In this document: one piece after another, positions 54,734 to 61,729 of the stretch | Position numbering within the stretch: position 1 is the first letter of the stretch | How the letters are laid out: every line of letters starts with the position of its first letter | NCBI RefSeq assembly: GCF_900129495.1 | Contig: NZ_FQVX01000002.1 | Coordinates: 620,001-684,000 of the forward strand | Reading direction: 5' to 3' | Length of the DNA: 64,000 nucleotides | DNA from: Geodermatophilus nigrescens | Lineage (GTDB): Bacteria; Actinomycetota; Actinomycetes; Mycobacteriales; Geodermatophilaceae | Notes under the pieces: generated by a model | What the model saw: the letters and a program-made list of their open reading frames with translations, nothing else | What the model was told of the DNA's origin: nothing | Database searches by the model: none | Program-made: the position numbers and the translations under genes

Positions 54734-55624
54734 CTAATTGTCATTGGAGTGTAAAGGCGGGAGAGTGTGGAGGGGGGCGAACTCGCCCTGCATGACCCAC
54801 TTTGTCGACTCGATACTGCTGTACGAGCCGCCGATGTCGAAGCCGATGTCTGCGATCTTCGCGGACACCTTGGAATTGATGCCGTAGTCGTCCTTATAGT
54901 CAATCTCCAAGGAGTATGCCTCCAGGCCGTTGCTGAGGCGCATCCTGGCTACGCCCTGCCAGGTGCGCTCGTGCGGGTACCAGACGAGTCCATCTGGTAT
55001 CCGAGGCGCCTGCGTAGGCACCAGCGTGGCTGACAGCAGGATTTCGCTATTCTGGGACGCCTGATACCCGATCTCTGAGCCGACGTCGACTGTTACGCCT
55101 TGGATAGGGACACCCAAAGAGGCGGCAATCGACGCCGAGGTTGCCGTGCCCGCGACTTGCCGAATCTTGATAGACGTTGCCCCTAAACCAGCTAGAAGCT
55201 CCATCGCCTCGATTGCTTTCTGTTCGAATAGGGCGCGATGGAAGGCGGCGAAGGGGATATACTGCCGCTTAAAGGATGGGTGCCCTACGTAAACCACCTT
55301 GCGCCGCGGGTGGCCTGGCGGGAAGAGGAGCCCCTGGATTTCGGCTCTTGACACGGATCGAATATTGACTCCTTCCTTCGTTGCGCGGCGCACTCTCTCC
55401 TCGTTCCAGCGAATGAGGCGCTTGACGGCCAAGGCGGCCAAGGCGGCGCCCGGCGACAAGACGACGGGGATGACTGCTGCCCCTGCCGTTTGCCAGATCG
55501 ATGTATTCGCCCCGGATATCTCCGACTGTTCAGGCGCCTGCTCCGGCGGCCGAATCTCGTCTGCGACAACGATCAATTGTCGGTCATCATACGGCTGAGC
55601 CAAGAACGACTCCGGTACATTCAT
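54734..55624 (-). CDS. Orphan protein with a hydrophobic segment, atypical composition
   Basis: A 296-residue protein not recognised as any known family. Visible features: a polar N-terminus with a Pro/Glu-rich stretch (RPPEQAPEQSE), one strong hydrophobic segment (about 47-68, AGAAVIPVVLSPGAALAALAV) followed by a basic patch (KRLIRWNEERVRRATKE), then a mixed alpha/beta region with VVYVGHPSFKRQYIPFAAFH, KAIEAMELLAGLGATSIKIR and a beta-rich C-terminus (ISSIESTKWVMQGEF-like; SYSSIESTKWVMQGEF). Codon use is much less GC-biased than any neighbour, so it is probably acquired. Start ATG at 55624 with GGAGCGGAAG upstream. A membrane-associated effector is a guess only. Confidence 0.7.
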   Translation of the reverse strand: MNVPESFLAQPYDDRQLIVVADEIRPPEQAPEQSEISGANTSIWQTAGAAVIPVVLSPGAALAALAVKRLIRWNEERVRRATKEGVNIRSVSRAEIQGLLFPPGHPRRKVVYVGHPSFKRQYIPFAAFHRALFEQKAIEAMELLAGLGATSIKIRQVAGTATSASIAASLGVPIQGVTVDVGSEIGYQASQNSEILLSATLVPTQAPRIPDGLVWYPHERTWQGVARMRLSNGLEAYSLEIDYKDDYGINSKVSAKIADIGFDIGGSYSSIESTKWVMQGEFAPLHTLPPLHSNDN

Positions 55625-56209
55625 AGGTTACTTCCGCTCCTTCGGCCGGCGTGCTTAACAAGCCATGGCCCCAGCGTCCCTTGCGCCGAGGCCTCCATTA
55701 AAAGCCACCTGCTGCGACGCGTGCTCTTCGACGCGCAGCTCCTAAGCGGATGCATGCAGGCTCGGTTCGCCCCTCGGAGGGGGCCCGACCGGCGCTTCGA
55801 TCATCTCTGGATCTACATCCGGCCGCTCACCCTGGAGTCGGCGCTTGCCGGTCTGCCGGTCGTCGGCTAAATGCGCCGCCGCACCTCTGCTGGTGGCGTC
55901 CTGCGCTCGATGGCCGCCAGTCAGCCATCGACGAAGCGCCAGGGGCGCCAGACGTCTGGCCGGCCACCTGGCTCGGGGCTTCGGTCACCGATTCCGTGTG
56001 GACTCAAACCTCCAAGGCGGCACTTGCGGGACTGGCGGGGCGGGCCTACGGGCTCGTCAGCCAGCGACAACCTCCCTGCCACAGGTCCACTAATCGCCTG
56101 GGCCGCCGCTTGCGGCGGCCCAGGCGCGGACGCTCGCATCCATGGGCCATCAGGCTTGAGCCGTGTGCATTCAAGCCCCACGGACAGGATGCTGTCCCAT
56201 ATTGGGCCG
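55625..56209. other. Gene-poor stretch in the atypical region
   Basis: 585 bp with no coding sequence that I can support on either strand. The open frames here are not similar to known proteins and lack good starts and codon bias. Composition is intermediate. It holds the promoter side of the orphan gene and a perfect 15-bp hairpin at 56095-56126. It could be decayed insertion DNA. Confidence 0.6.
56095..56126. repeat. Perfect 15-bp inverted repeat with 2-nt loop
   Basis: CGCCTGGGCCGCCGC and GCGGCGGCCCAGGCG, separated by TT. It is the most stable small hairpin in the window. It may terminate transcripts from the convergent small membrane gene (ending at 56210, minus strand), or be a remnant of a mobile element or recombination site. 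Confidence 0.8.
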
Positions 56210-56419
56210 CTATGGGCGGCGGCCAGCCTCCCGTACGAAGTAGATCCAGAGGGCGACCGTCAGCGTCACCGCACCGACGCCCGCGAGAAGCGCCGCCCAC
56301 AACGGCGGCACGCGCCCCACGCTCTTGACCACGCCGAAGGCGAAAGCGGCCACTCCGAGCACGAACAGCAGCACGCCCCGAGCGGACGGGACCGGATGGT
56401 TCGCGCCTCCTCTGGTCAT
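56210..56419 (-). CDS. Small two-helix membrane protein
   Basis: A 69-residue protein: MTRGGANHPVPSARG, then hydrophobic segments GVLLFVLGVAAFAFGVV and PLWAALLAGVGAVTLTVALWIYF, with a basic end (VREAGRRP). Codon bias (high GC at third positions) supports it as coding, unlike the preceding stretch. ATG start at 56419; the hairpin 84 bp beyond its stop could be its terminator. No family recognised. Confidence 0.6.
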   Translation of the reverse strand: MTRGGANHPVPSARGVLLFVLGVAAFAFGVVKSVGRVPPLWAALLAGVGAVTLTVALWIYFVREAGRRP

Positions 56420-56578
56420 GGCCGCCGCCTTGATGGGGCATGCCCGTTCCGCAACTCGTGGTGTCCTCGAGTGGGCCGCGCAGGGACACCGACCGCTCTG
56501 CCATCGGGAGGTTTTCCCGGGTCGCACGGGTCCGGCGAACCGATCTCCGGTCGAGCGCGGCGGCGGCACTTGACGTTG

Positions 56579-56597
56579 CACTTGCATTTTGCAAGTG
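56579..56597. promoter_or_regulatory. Palindrome at the VOC-HxlR promoter, candidate HxlR operator
   Basis: CACTTGCA-TTT-TGCAAGTG is a perfect 8-bp inverted repeat, ending 8 nt before the ATG of the VOC gene. TTGACG (56570-56575) just upstream is a good -35, so the repeat sits over the -10 and start of transcription. The HxlR regulator is the second gene, so autorepression is likely. Confidence 0.6.
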
Positions 56598-56605
56598 TCG
56601 ACCGC

Positions 56606-57010
56606 ATGAGCCTCTTCATCACCTGCCCGGTCGAGGACGTCGAGCGCGCGACCGCCTTCTACACCGCCCTCGGCTGGACCCTCAACGCGGAGATGTCCGA
56701 CCACAACGTGTCGTGCTTCGCGATCGCGCCCGAGCAGTACGTCATGCTCGGCAGCCGCCAGATGTACGCGAGCGTCGGCGGCACCGAGGACCTGGTCGGC
56801 GGACCCGACACGCCCTCGAAGGTCACCGTCTCGTTCGATCTGGGCAGCCGCGAGGCGGTCGACGAGCTCACCGAGCGCGCCCGCGCCGCAGGCGGCCGGA
56901 TCGGGGACACCGACGACTACCCCTTCATGTACCAGCGCCAGTTCGACGACCTCGACGGCTACCACTACTCGCCGTTCTGGATGAAGTCGGCCGACGATCC
57001 GACCGCGTGA
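56606..57010 (+). CDS. VOC family protein (PhnB/glyoxalase-like)
   Basis: A 134-residue VOC protein: FITCPVEDVERATAFYTALGW, CFAIAPEQYVMLGSR, SKVTVSFDLGSREAVDELTE and the C-terminal FDDLDGYHYSPFWMK. It resembles uncharacterised VOC proteins commonly paired with MarR/HxlR regulators. Its stop overlaps the GTG of the HxlR gene. The substrate is unknown; a small reactive electrophile or antibiotic would fit the HxlR context. Confidence 0.88.
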   Translation: MSLFITCPVEDVERATAFYTALGWTLNAEMSDHNVSCFAIAPEQYVMLGSRQMYASVGGTEDLVGGPDTPSKVTVSFDLGSREAVDELTERARAAGGRIGDTDDYPFMYQRQFDDLDGYHYSPFWMKSADDPTA

Positions 57011-57288
57011 GCGACCTCGCCGCGACCCTCGACGTCGTCGGAGCCCGGTGGGCACTCCTGATCGTGGAGAGACTGCTCGACGGGCCGCAGCGCTACGGCG
57101 ATCTGCAGCGCGACCTCGGGGTGCCCACGAACATGCTCGCGACCCGCCTGCGCGAGCTCGAAGCGGCCGGCGTGCTGACCCGCCTGCCGCTCCGGCACAA
57201 CACCCGCGCCTACGCGCTGACCGATCGCGGGCTCGCGTTGCGCGAGGCGATCGTCGCGCTCGCACGCTGGGGCGTCGAGCGGACCTAG
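57007..57288 (+). CDS. HxlR family transcriptional regulator
   Basis: A 93-residue winged-helix regulator: TLDVVGARWALLIVERLLDG, RYGDLQRDLGVPTNMLATRLRELEAAGVL (shortened) and LTDRGLALREAIVALARWG. Slightly short: the usual N-terminal Cys-containing segment of redox/electrophile-sensing HxlR proteins is missing. GTG start overlaps the VOC stop (GTGA). The palindrome upstream of the VOC gene is its likely site. Confidence 0.88.
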   Translation: MSDLAATLDVVGARWALLIVERLLDGPQRYGDLQRDLGVPTNMLATRLRELEAAGVLTRLPLRHNTRAYALTDRGLALREAIVALARWGVERT

Positions 57289-57290
57289 CG

Positions 57291-57638
57291 CTACTGCGTG
57301 CGGGGAGCGCTCCGGTCGGGCTCCGCGACGTCGATGTTGCTGAGCACGGAGGCGAGCAGCCCCGGGAAGCGCTGTTCCAGCTCCTCGGCGCGCAAGGCGG
57401 CGTACTGCTGGCTGCCCCGCTGACTGCGCCGCAGGATGCCGCTCTCCCGCAGGACCCGGAAGTGGTGCGAGGCGTTGGACTTGCTCAGCCCGAGATCGGC
57501 GTAGACGAGCGAGCACTGACACTCGCCGAGCTCGTACATCGTCTTGACCATGTGGAGGCGCGCGGGGTCGGCGAACCCGTGCAGGACCTGGGCCATGCTG
57601 ATCTGGTCCAGGTCCGGGTGCAGCTGGTCCCGGGTCAC
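57291..57638 (-). CDS. ArsR family transcriptional regulator
   Basis: A 115-residue winged-helix regulator: QISMAQVLHGFADPARLHMV, ECQCSLVYADLGLSKSNASHHFRVLRESGIL (shortened) and RRSQRGSQQYAALRAEELEQRFPG. The ECQC pair at the start of the recognition region is reminiscent of metal-sensing ArsR proteins, but the usual ELCVCDL motif is not exact. GTG start overlaps the stop of the ABM gene. The perfect palindrome upstream of that operon is its candidate operator. Confidence 0.88.
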   Translation of the reverse strand: MTRDQLHPDLDQISMAQVLHGFADPARLHMVKTMYELGECQCSLVYADLGLSKSNASHHFRVLRESGILRRSQRGSQQYAALRAEELEQRFPGLLASVLSNIDVAEPDRSAPRTQ

Positions 57639-58063
57639 CGCGGCAGCGCCGTGAAGACCTGCTTGCTCAGCAGGACGTCGACCTTCTGCACGTGCGCCGG
57701 CCTGGCGAGGATGTCGTTCATGCGCTCGACGTCGCGGAAGACGTCGCCGCCCCCTCCGGCCACGTGCGCCCGACGCCCCGCGAGGTCCGGGAAGACCTCG
57801 AAGATCGCGAAGGTGGTCTCCGAGTGCTGCACCGCGTACCAGGGGCCGGTGGCCGGCTCGTCCTGGACGCACCTGAGGATGTCGGCCAGCATCTCGCGCA
57901 CCTCGTCCGCCTTGCCGGGGCGCGCCTCGATGAGGATGTAGAAGGCCTTCGCCCCGTCCTCCCCGTCGCGACCGGTCATGAGGACACCGCTGTGGCGCTC
58001 CCCGGTGGTCGCACGGTCAGCCGACTGATCGCCCGTACCGACGGGTCCGGTCTGCGTCGTCAT
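57635..58063 (-). CDS. Antibiotic biosynthesis monooxygenase (ABM) domain protein
   Basis: A 142-residue protein. After a 35-residue polar N-terminus, the ABM fold is clear: KAFYILIEARPGKADEVREM, WYAVQHSETTFAIFEVFPD and HVAGGGGDVFRDVERMNDIL. ABM proteins act on quinones, polyketides or heme-like molecules, often as dimers. Operon partner of the ArsR gene. Start ATG at 58063 has GGGGAG 7 nt upstream; a longer in-frame ATG exists at 58081. Confidence 0.87.
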   Translation of the reverse strand: MTTQTGPVGTGDQSADRATTGERHSGVLMTGRDGEDGAKAFYILIEARPGKADEVREMLADILRCVQDEPATGPWYAVQHSETTFAIFEVFPDLAGRRAHVAGGGGDVFRDVERMNDILARPAHVQKVDVLLSKQVFTALPR

Positions 58064-58083
58064 CGGATGCTCCCCTGACATCG

Positions 58084-58103
58084 GGTTCAACGGTCGTTGA
58101 ACC
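58084..58103. promoter_or_regulatory. Perfect palindrome upstream of the ABM-ArsR operon
   Basis: GGTTCAACG and CGTTGAACC (9-bp arms, 2-nt centre), 20 bp upstream of the ABM start. The TTCAA/TTGAA core is close to known ArsR/SmtB operators, so it is the likely autoregulatory site. Confidence 0.7.
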
Positions 58104-58161
58104 GTACACCCGGGCTGTGCCGTGGAGCACTCCCAGAACACGGCCGCACGCGGTGTGGCCC

Positions 58162-58216
58162 CGTCGAGGTGCCGGCCGACCACCCGCTGCGCGCGGACGT
58201 GCGCCTCCCCGGCTGA
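58162..58216 (+). pseudogene. Fragment of a VOC gene 3' end (possible attR)
   Basis: 55 nt that match the last 55 nt of the VOC gene at 54488-54542: the first 30 are identical, then 18 of 25, both ending in TGA in the same frame (encoding [17 protein letters not shown] here, [17 protein letters not shown] there). No start or upstream part of a VOC gene is present. The arrangement is what is left when an element inserts into the 3' end of a gene and brings its own replacement end. A decayed paralogue is the alternative. Confidence 0.75.
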
Positions 58217-58392
58217 GCGCGACCGGGTCTCGCGCCGGGCGGGTCCGCGGGCGTCCGCGGGCGGGGCCTCTCGGACGTGCCGGGACCGCCGCGATCCTCC
58301 CGGACGACACCCGTCCGGATCCGCCCCGAGGATGATGTACGCAGCGGTTCCGGACCCCTACGGTGCGCACAGATCGTCCGTCGGGAGGCCTC

Positions 58393-59394
58393 GTGAACGT
58401 CCGTCCTGCTCTCGCCCGGGTGTCGGCCGTGGCCGCCCTCGCGCTGCTCCTGTCCAGCTGCTCCGGCTCGGACGGCGACTCCGGTGCGGCAGCCGACGCC
58501 GCCGAGCAGACCTCCCCGCTGTCGGAGTACCTGGACGCCCTCTACGGCGGCGACCTCTCCCCGGAGGAGCAGGAGCGCCGGTTCGCCGAGGAGCAGGAGC
58601 GCACGGAGGAGCTCATCGCCGGCTGCATGCAGGAGCAGGGCTTCGAGTACACGCCGAACACGCAGTCGGCCGGCTTCGTCTCCTACGAGGACGTCGAGTG
58701 GGAGCCGGACGACCGGGACTGGGTGAGCCAGTACGGCTACGGCGCGGTCACGTCCCCCTACACCGAGCAGCCGGCGCCCGAGGAGGAGTTCGTCGACCCC
58801 AACGCCGACTACGTGGCGAGCCTGTCGGAGTCGGAGCAGACGGCCTTCTACGAGGCGCTGTCGGGCCCGATGCCCGACGAGGAGGACCTCGCCGAGGACG
58901 GCTCCTACGAGTACGACTGGACCACCGCCGGCTGCCAGGGCGCCGCCCAGCACGAGGTCGCCGGCGAGGACCTCTCCCAGTCCGAGGAGTTCGCGTCCCT
59001 GTTCGCGGCCATCGACGAGCTGTACACCGGCATGCCGACGTGGCCGGGCATGGCCGAGCTGGACGCCGAGTGGGCCGCGTGCATGGACGCCGCCGGCCAC
59101 GGGGGTCACGCCACCCAGGTCGACGCGCAGAACTCCGTCTACGACGACCTGAACGCGGTCTACGAGGACGTCGCCGTCTCCGAGGACGGCACCTCGACCG
59201 GTGAGCCCGACCAGGCCGCCCTCGACGCGCTGGCCGAGCGCGAGGTGGAGCTCGCCCTGGCCGACCTGGGCTGCCGCGAGGAGACCGACTACCGCGACCG
59301 CTCGACCGAGATCACCCACGAGGTCGAGGAGCAGTTCATCGACGACCACCGGGCGGAGCTGGACGCGCTGGTCGCCGCGGCCGAGCGGGACTGA
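58393..59394 (+). CDS. Acidic secreted lipoprotein of the MacAB-like operon
   Basis: A 333-residue lipoprotein. Signal: NVRPALARVSAVAALALLLSSC (shortened; lipobox LLSSC, Cys near residue 21). The mature part is very acidic and Tyr-rich (SYEDVEWEPDDRDW, DEEDLAEDGSYEYDW) with Cys pairs (IAGCMQEQGF, AACMDAAGHGG) that may form disulfides. GTG start with GGGAGG 6 nt upstream. The adaptor gene starts 2 bp after the stop. No family recognised; similar acidic lipoproteins precede MacB-type transporters in actinobacteria. Confidence 0.82.
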   Translation: MNVRPALARVSAVAALALLLSSCSGSDGDSGAAADAAEQTSPLSEYLDALYGGDLSPEEQERRFAEEQERTEELIAGCMQEQGFEYTPNTQSAGFVSYEDVEWEPDDRDWVSQYGYGAVTSPYTEQPAPEEEFVDPNADYVASLSESEQTAFYEALSGPMPDEEDLAEDGSYEYDWTTAGCQGAAQHEVAGEDLSQSEEFASLFAAIDELYTGMPTWPGMAELDAEWAACMDAAGHGGHATQVDAQNSVYDDLNAVYEDVAVSEDGTSTGEPDQAALDALAEREVELALADLGCREETDYRDRSTEITHEVEEQFIDDHRAELDALVAAAERD

Positions 59395-59396
59395 CG

Positions 59397-60941
59397 GTGA
59401 CCGGACCGGACGTGGAGGACCTCGACCCGCCGGCCACGACCGCGGCGAGGTCCTCCCGGTGGTCGGCCTGGCTCTCGCTGCTGCACCGCAACCGCCCGCT
59501 GTGGGTCACCGCCGCGGTGGCGGTCGTCGCGCTGGTCGCGGGACTGCTCACCGGCCGGTTCCTGGTCGCGCCGGACGCCACGTCGGACGAGGCGCCGGCG
59601 CCCGGTCTGGTGACCGTGCCCGTGGCCTTCGGGGCGCTGAGCAACGACGTCACCATCCGGGGCGAGGTCGGGTACGCCGACTCCGTCGAGGTCACCATCG
59701 ACACCTCCGCCGTCCCCGGCCCCGCCGTCGTCACCGGCCAGGTGCCGGAGGTCGGCTCCGAGCTGGACGCGGTGGAGGTGGCGCTGGAGATCGCCGGCCG
59801 CCCGGTCGTCGTCCTGCCGGGAGAGCTGCCGGCGTACCGGACGCTGCGCGTCGGGGTCTCCGGACCCGACGTCGTCCAGTTCAAGGAGGCCGTGCGCGCC
59901 GTCGGCCTGGACGCCGGCGACCCCGGCAACGACGTGTTCGACCAGACCGCGGCCGCCGCGGTCACCGCGCTCTACGCGCAGGCCGGCTACCCGCCACCGG
60001 CTCCCGAGGAGGGCTCCGAGGACGGCGTGCTGGCGGCGCAGGACGCCGTCCGGGGCGCGGAGCAGGCCGTCGCGGCCGCGCAGGCCGAGCTCGCCAGCGC
60101 CCGGAGCGGACCGTCGGCGGTCGACGTCCGGGAGGCGGACAACGCGGTGGCCAGCGCGCGGCGCGCCCTCGACGCCGCCCTCGCCGCGACGCCCGACGAC
60201 GCGGTCACGATCGGCGACCTGCGGGACACCCTGGCCCTCGCGCAGCTGCGGCGCCAGGCGCTCGACGCGCCGCCCGACACGACGGCGCAGCGGGCCTCGC
60301 TGTCCGCCGCCGAGGACCAGCTCGCCCTGGCGCGCGAGGAGCTCGGACGGGCGCGGGAGGCCGCCCTGCCGGCCCTGCCCGCCGGCGAGGTCCTCTACCT
60401 CACCCAGCTCCCGCGCCGGGTGGACGCGGTGGAGGCGCGACGCGGTGCGGTGCTCCAGGGCGCGGCGATGACCGTGTCGGGAGCCACCCTCAGCCTGTCG
60501 GGCACCGTGGCCGTGGCGGACGCCCGGCTGCTCGGCCCGGGCATGACGGCCGCCTTCGACCTGCCCGACGGCACCGAGCACCCCGCCACGGTCACCGAGG
60601 TCACCCCGGGGGAGGGCGAGGAGGCCCGGTGGACCGTGCAGCTGGAGCCCGCCCCGCTCACGCCGGAGCAGGTCGCCGAACTGCAGGGCGCCAACGTGCG
60701 GGTCGGGATCCCGGTGGGGGCGACGGACGGCGACGTGCTCTCCGTGCCGCTGGCCGCGCTGAGCGCCGGGCCCGGCGGGGAGGCACGGGTCGAGGTGGTC
60801 GAGGGCGACCCGCGCGACGGCGCCCGCGCCGAGACCCGCACGGTCGTGGTGGAGACCGGACTGGCCGCCGACGGTGCCGTCGAGGTCCGCCCCGTCGAGG
60901 GCGACCTCGAGGAGGACGACCTCGTGGTGGTCGGCCGGTGA
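59397..60941 (+). CDS. Membrane fusion/adaptor protein with peptidoglycan-binding domain
   Basis: A 514-residue extracytoplasmic adaptor. One N-terminal membrane segment (about 38-56, VTAAVAVVALVAGLLTGRF), a periplasmic-adaptor-like beta domain, a putative peptidoglycan-binding domain (YRTLRVGVSGPDVVQFKEAV, then DVFDQTAAAAVTALYAQAGY, about residues 140-200), a coiled coil (AAQDAVRGAEQAVAAAQAEL to about 320), and a C-terminal beta-barrel (GTVAVADARLLGPGMTAAFD, then GIPVGATDGDVLSVP). This mix is typical of Gram-positive HlyD-like adaptors of MacB-type exporters. GTG start; TGA overlaps the next GTG. Confidence 0.88.
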   Translation: MTGPDVEDLDPPATTAARSSRWSAWLSLLHRNRPLWVTAAVAVVALVAGLLTGRFLVAPDATSDEAPAPGLVTVPVAFGALSNDVTIRGEVGYADSVEVTIDTSAVPGPAVVTGQVPEVGSELDAVEVALEIAGRPVVVLPGELPAYRTLRVGVSGPDVVQFKEAVRAVGLDAGDPGNDVFDQTAAAAVTALYAQAGYPPPAPEEGSEDGVLAAQDAVRGAEQAVAAAQAELASARSGPSAVDVREADNAVASARRALDAALAATPDDAVTIGDLRDTLALAQLRRQALDAPPDTTAQRASLSAAEDQLALAREELGRAREAALPALPAGEVLYLTQLPRRVDAVEARRGAVLQGAAMTVSGATLSLSGTVAVADARLLGPGMTAAFDLPDGTEHPATVTEVTPGEGEEARWTVQLEPAPLTPEQVAELQGANVRVGIPVGATDGDVLSVPLAALSAGPGGEARVEVVEGDPRDGARAETRTVVVETGLAADGAVEVRPVEGDLEEDDLVVVGR

Positions 60942-61729
60942 CGACCGGGCCCGCGGCGCCGGCCGCCGACCCGGCGACGGAGCCGCTGCCGGCCACCGTC
61001 CCTGCCACCGAGCCCGCCGCGCTGCCGGCCACGCTGCCGGCCACCGAACCCGCCGCGCCGCCGGCCATCGAGCTGCGGGACGTCACCCGGTCGTTCCCCG
61101 GCCCTCCCGAGGTGCAGGCGCTCAAGGGAGTCAGCCTGTCCGTCGCCGACGGCGACTACGTCTCCGTCACCGGCCCCAGCGGGTCGGGGAAGTCCACGAT
61201 GCTCAACGTCCTCGGGCTCCTCGACCGCCCGACGGTCGGCGAGTACCGGCTCGGCGGGGTGCTCACCGGGACGCTCGACGAGGACGAGCGGGCCGCGCTG
61301 CGCGCCCGGCACCTGGGTTTCGTCTTCCAGGCGTTCCACCTGATGTCCCGGCGCAGCGTGCTGGAGAACGTGCTCCTGCCGATGCTCTACAACGGCACCC
61401 CGCGCGCCGAGCGGGAGCCGCGGGCCCGGGAGGCCCTCGAGCGGGTGGGCCTCGGCCACCGCGTCGGCTTCCTGCCCGGGACCCTCTCCGGAGGGGAGCG
61501 GCAGCGGGTCGCCGTGGCCCGCGCGGTCGCCTCGCGTCCCCGCGTTCTCCTGGCCGACGAGCCGACCGGCAACCTCGACCAGGCCACGTCCGGGGAGATC
61601 ATGGCCCTGTTCGACGAGCTGCACGCCGACGGGCTGACCCTGGTGGTCATCACCCACGACGCGGACGTGGCGCGGCGGGCCTCCCGGCGGATCCGGCTCG
61701 CCGACGGCCGCGTGAGCGAGGCGGGGTGA
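60938..61729 (+). CDS. MacB-type ABC transporter ATP-binding protein
   Basis: A 263-residue ATPase with a 40-residue N-terminal Pro/Ala/Thr-rich extension made of PATEPA repeats (coded by near-identical tandem DNA). ATPase motifs: Walker A GPSGSGKSTM, RHLGFVFQAFHLMSRRSVLENV (MacB/LolD type Q-loop, shortened), signature LSGGERQRVAVARA, Walker B VLLADEPTGNLD, switch His in VVITHDADVA. It pairs with the FtsX-like permease downstream. GTGA overlaps on both sides. Confidence 0.94.
   Translation: MTTGPAAPAADPATEPLPATVPATEPAALPATLPATEPAAPPAIELRDVTRSFPGPPEVQALKGVSLSVADGDYVSVTGPSGSGKSTMLNVLGLLDRPTVGEYRLGGVLTGTLDEDERAALRARHLGFVFQAFHLMSRRSVLENVLLPMLYNGTPRAEREPRAREALERVGLGHRVGFLPGTLSGGERQRVAVARAVASRPRVLLADEPTGNLDQATSGEIMALFDELHADGLTLVVITHDADVARRASRRIRLADGRVSEAG
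60975..61070 (+). repeat. PATEPA-coding tandem repeats
   Basis: Short GC-rich units encoding LPAT/PATEPA are repeated four to five times at the start of the ATPase gene. They give a flexible N-terminus not present in most MacB proteins. Confidence 0.65.

Noticed and set aside
55750-56328. A 192-codon plus-strand open frame in the atypical region
   Set aside because: No motif, no ribosome binding site, codon bias absent, and it overlaps the better-supported small membrane gene on the other strand.
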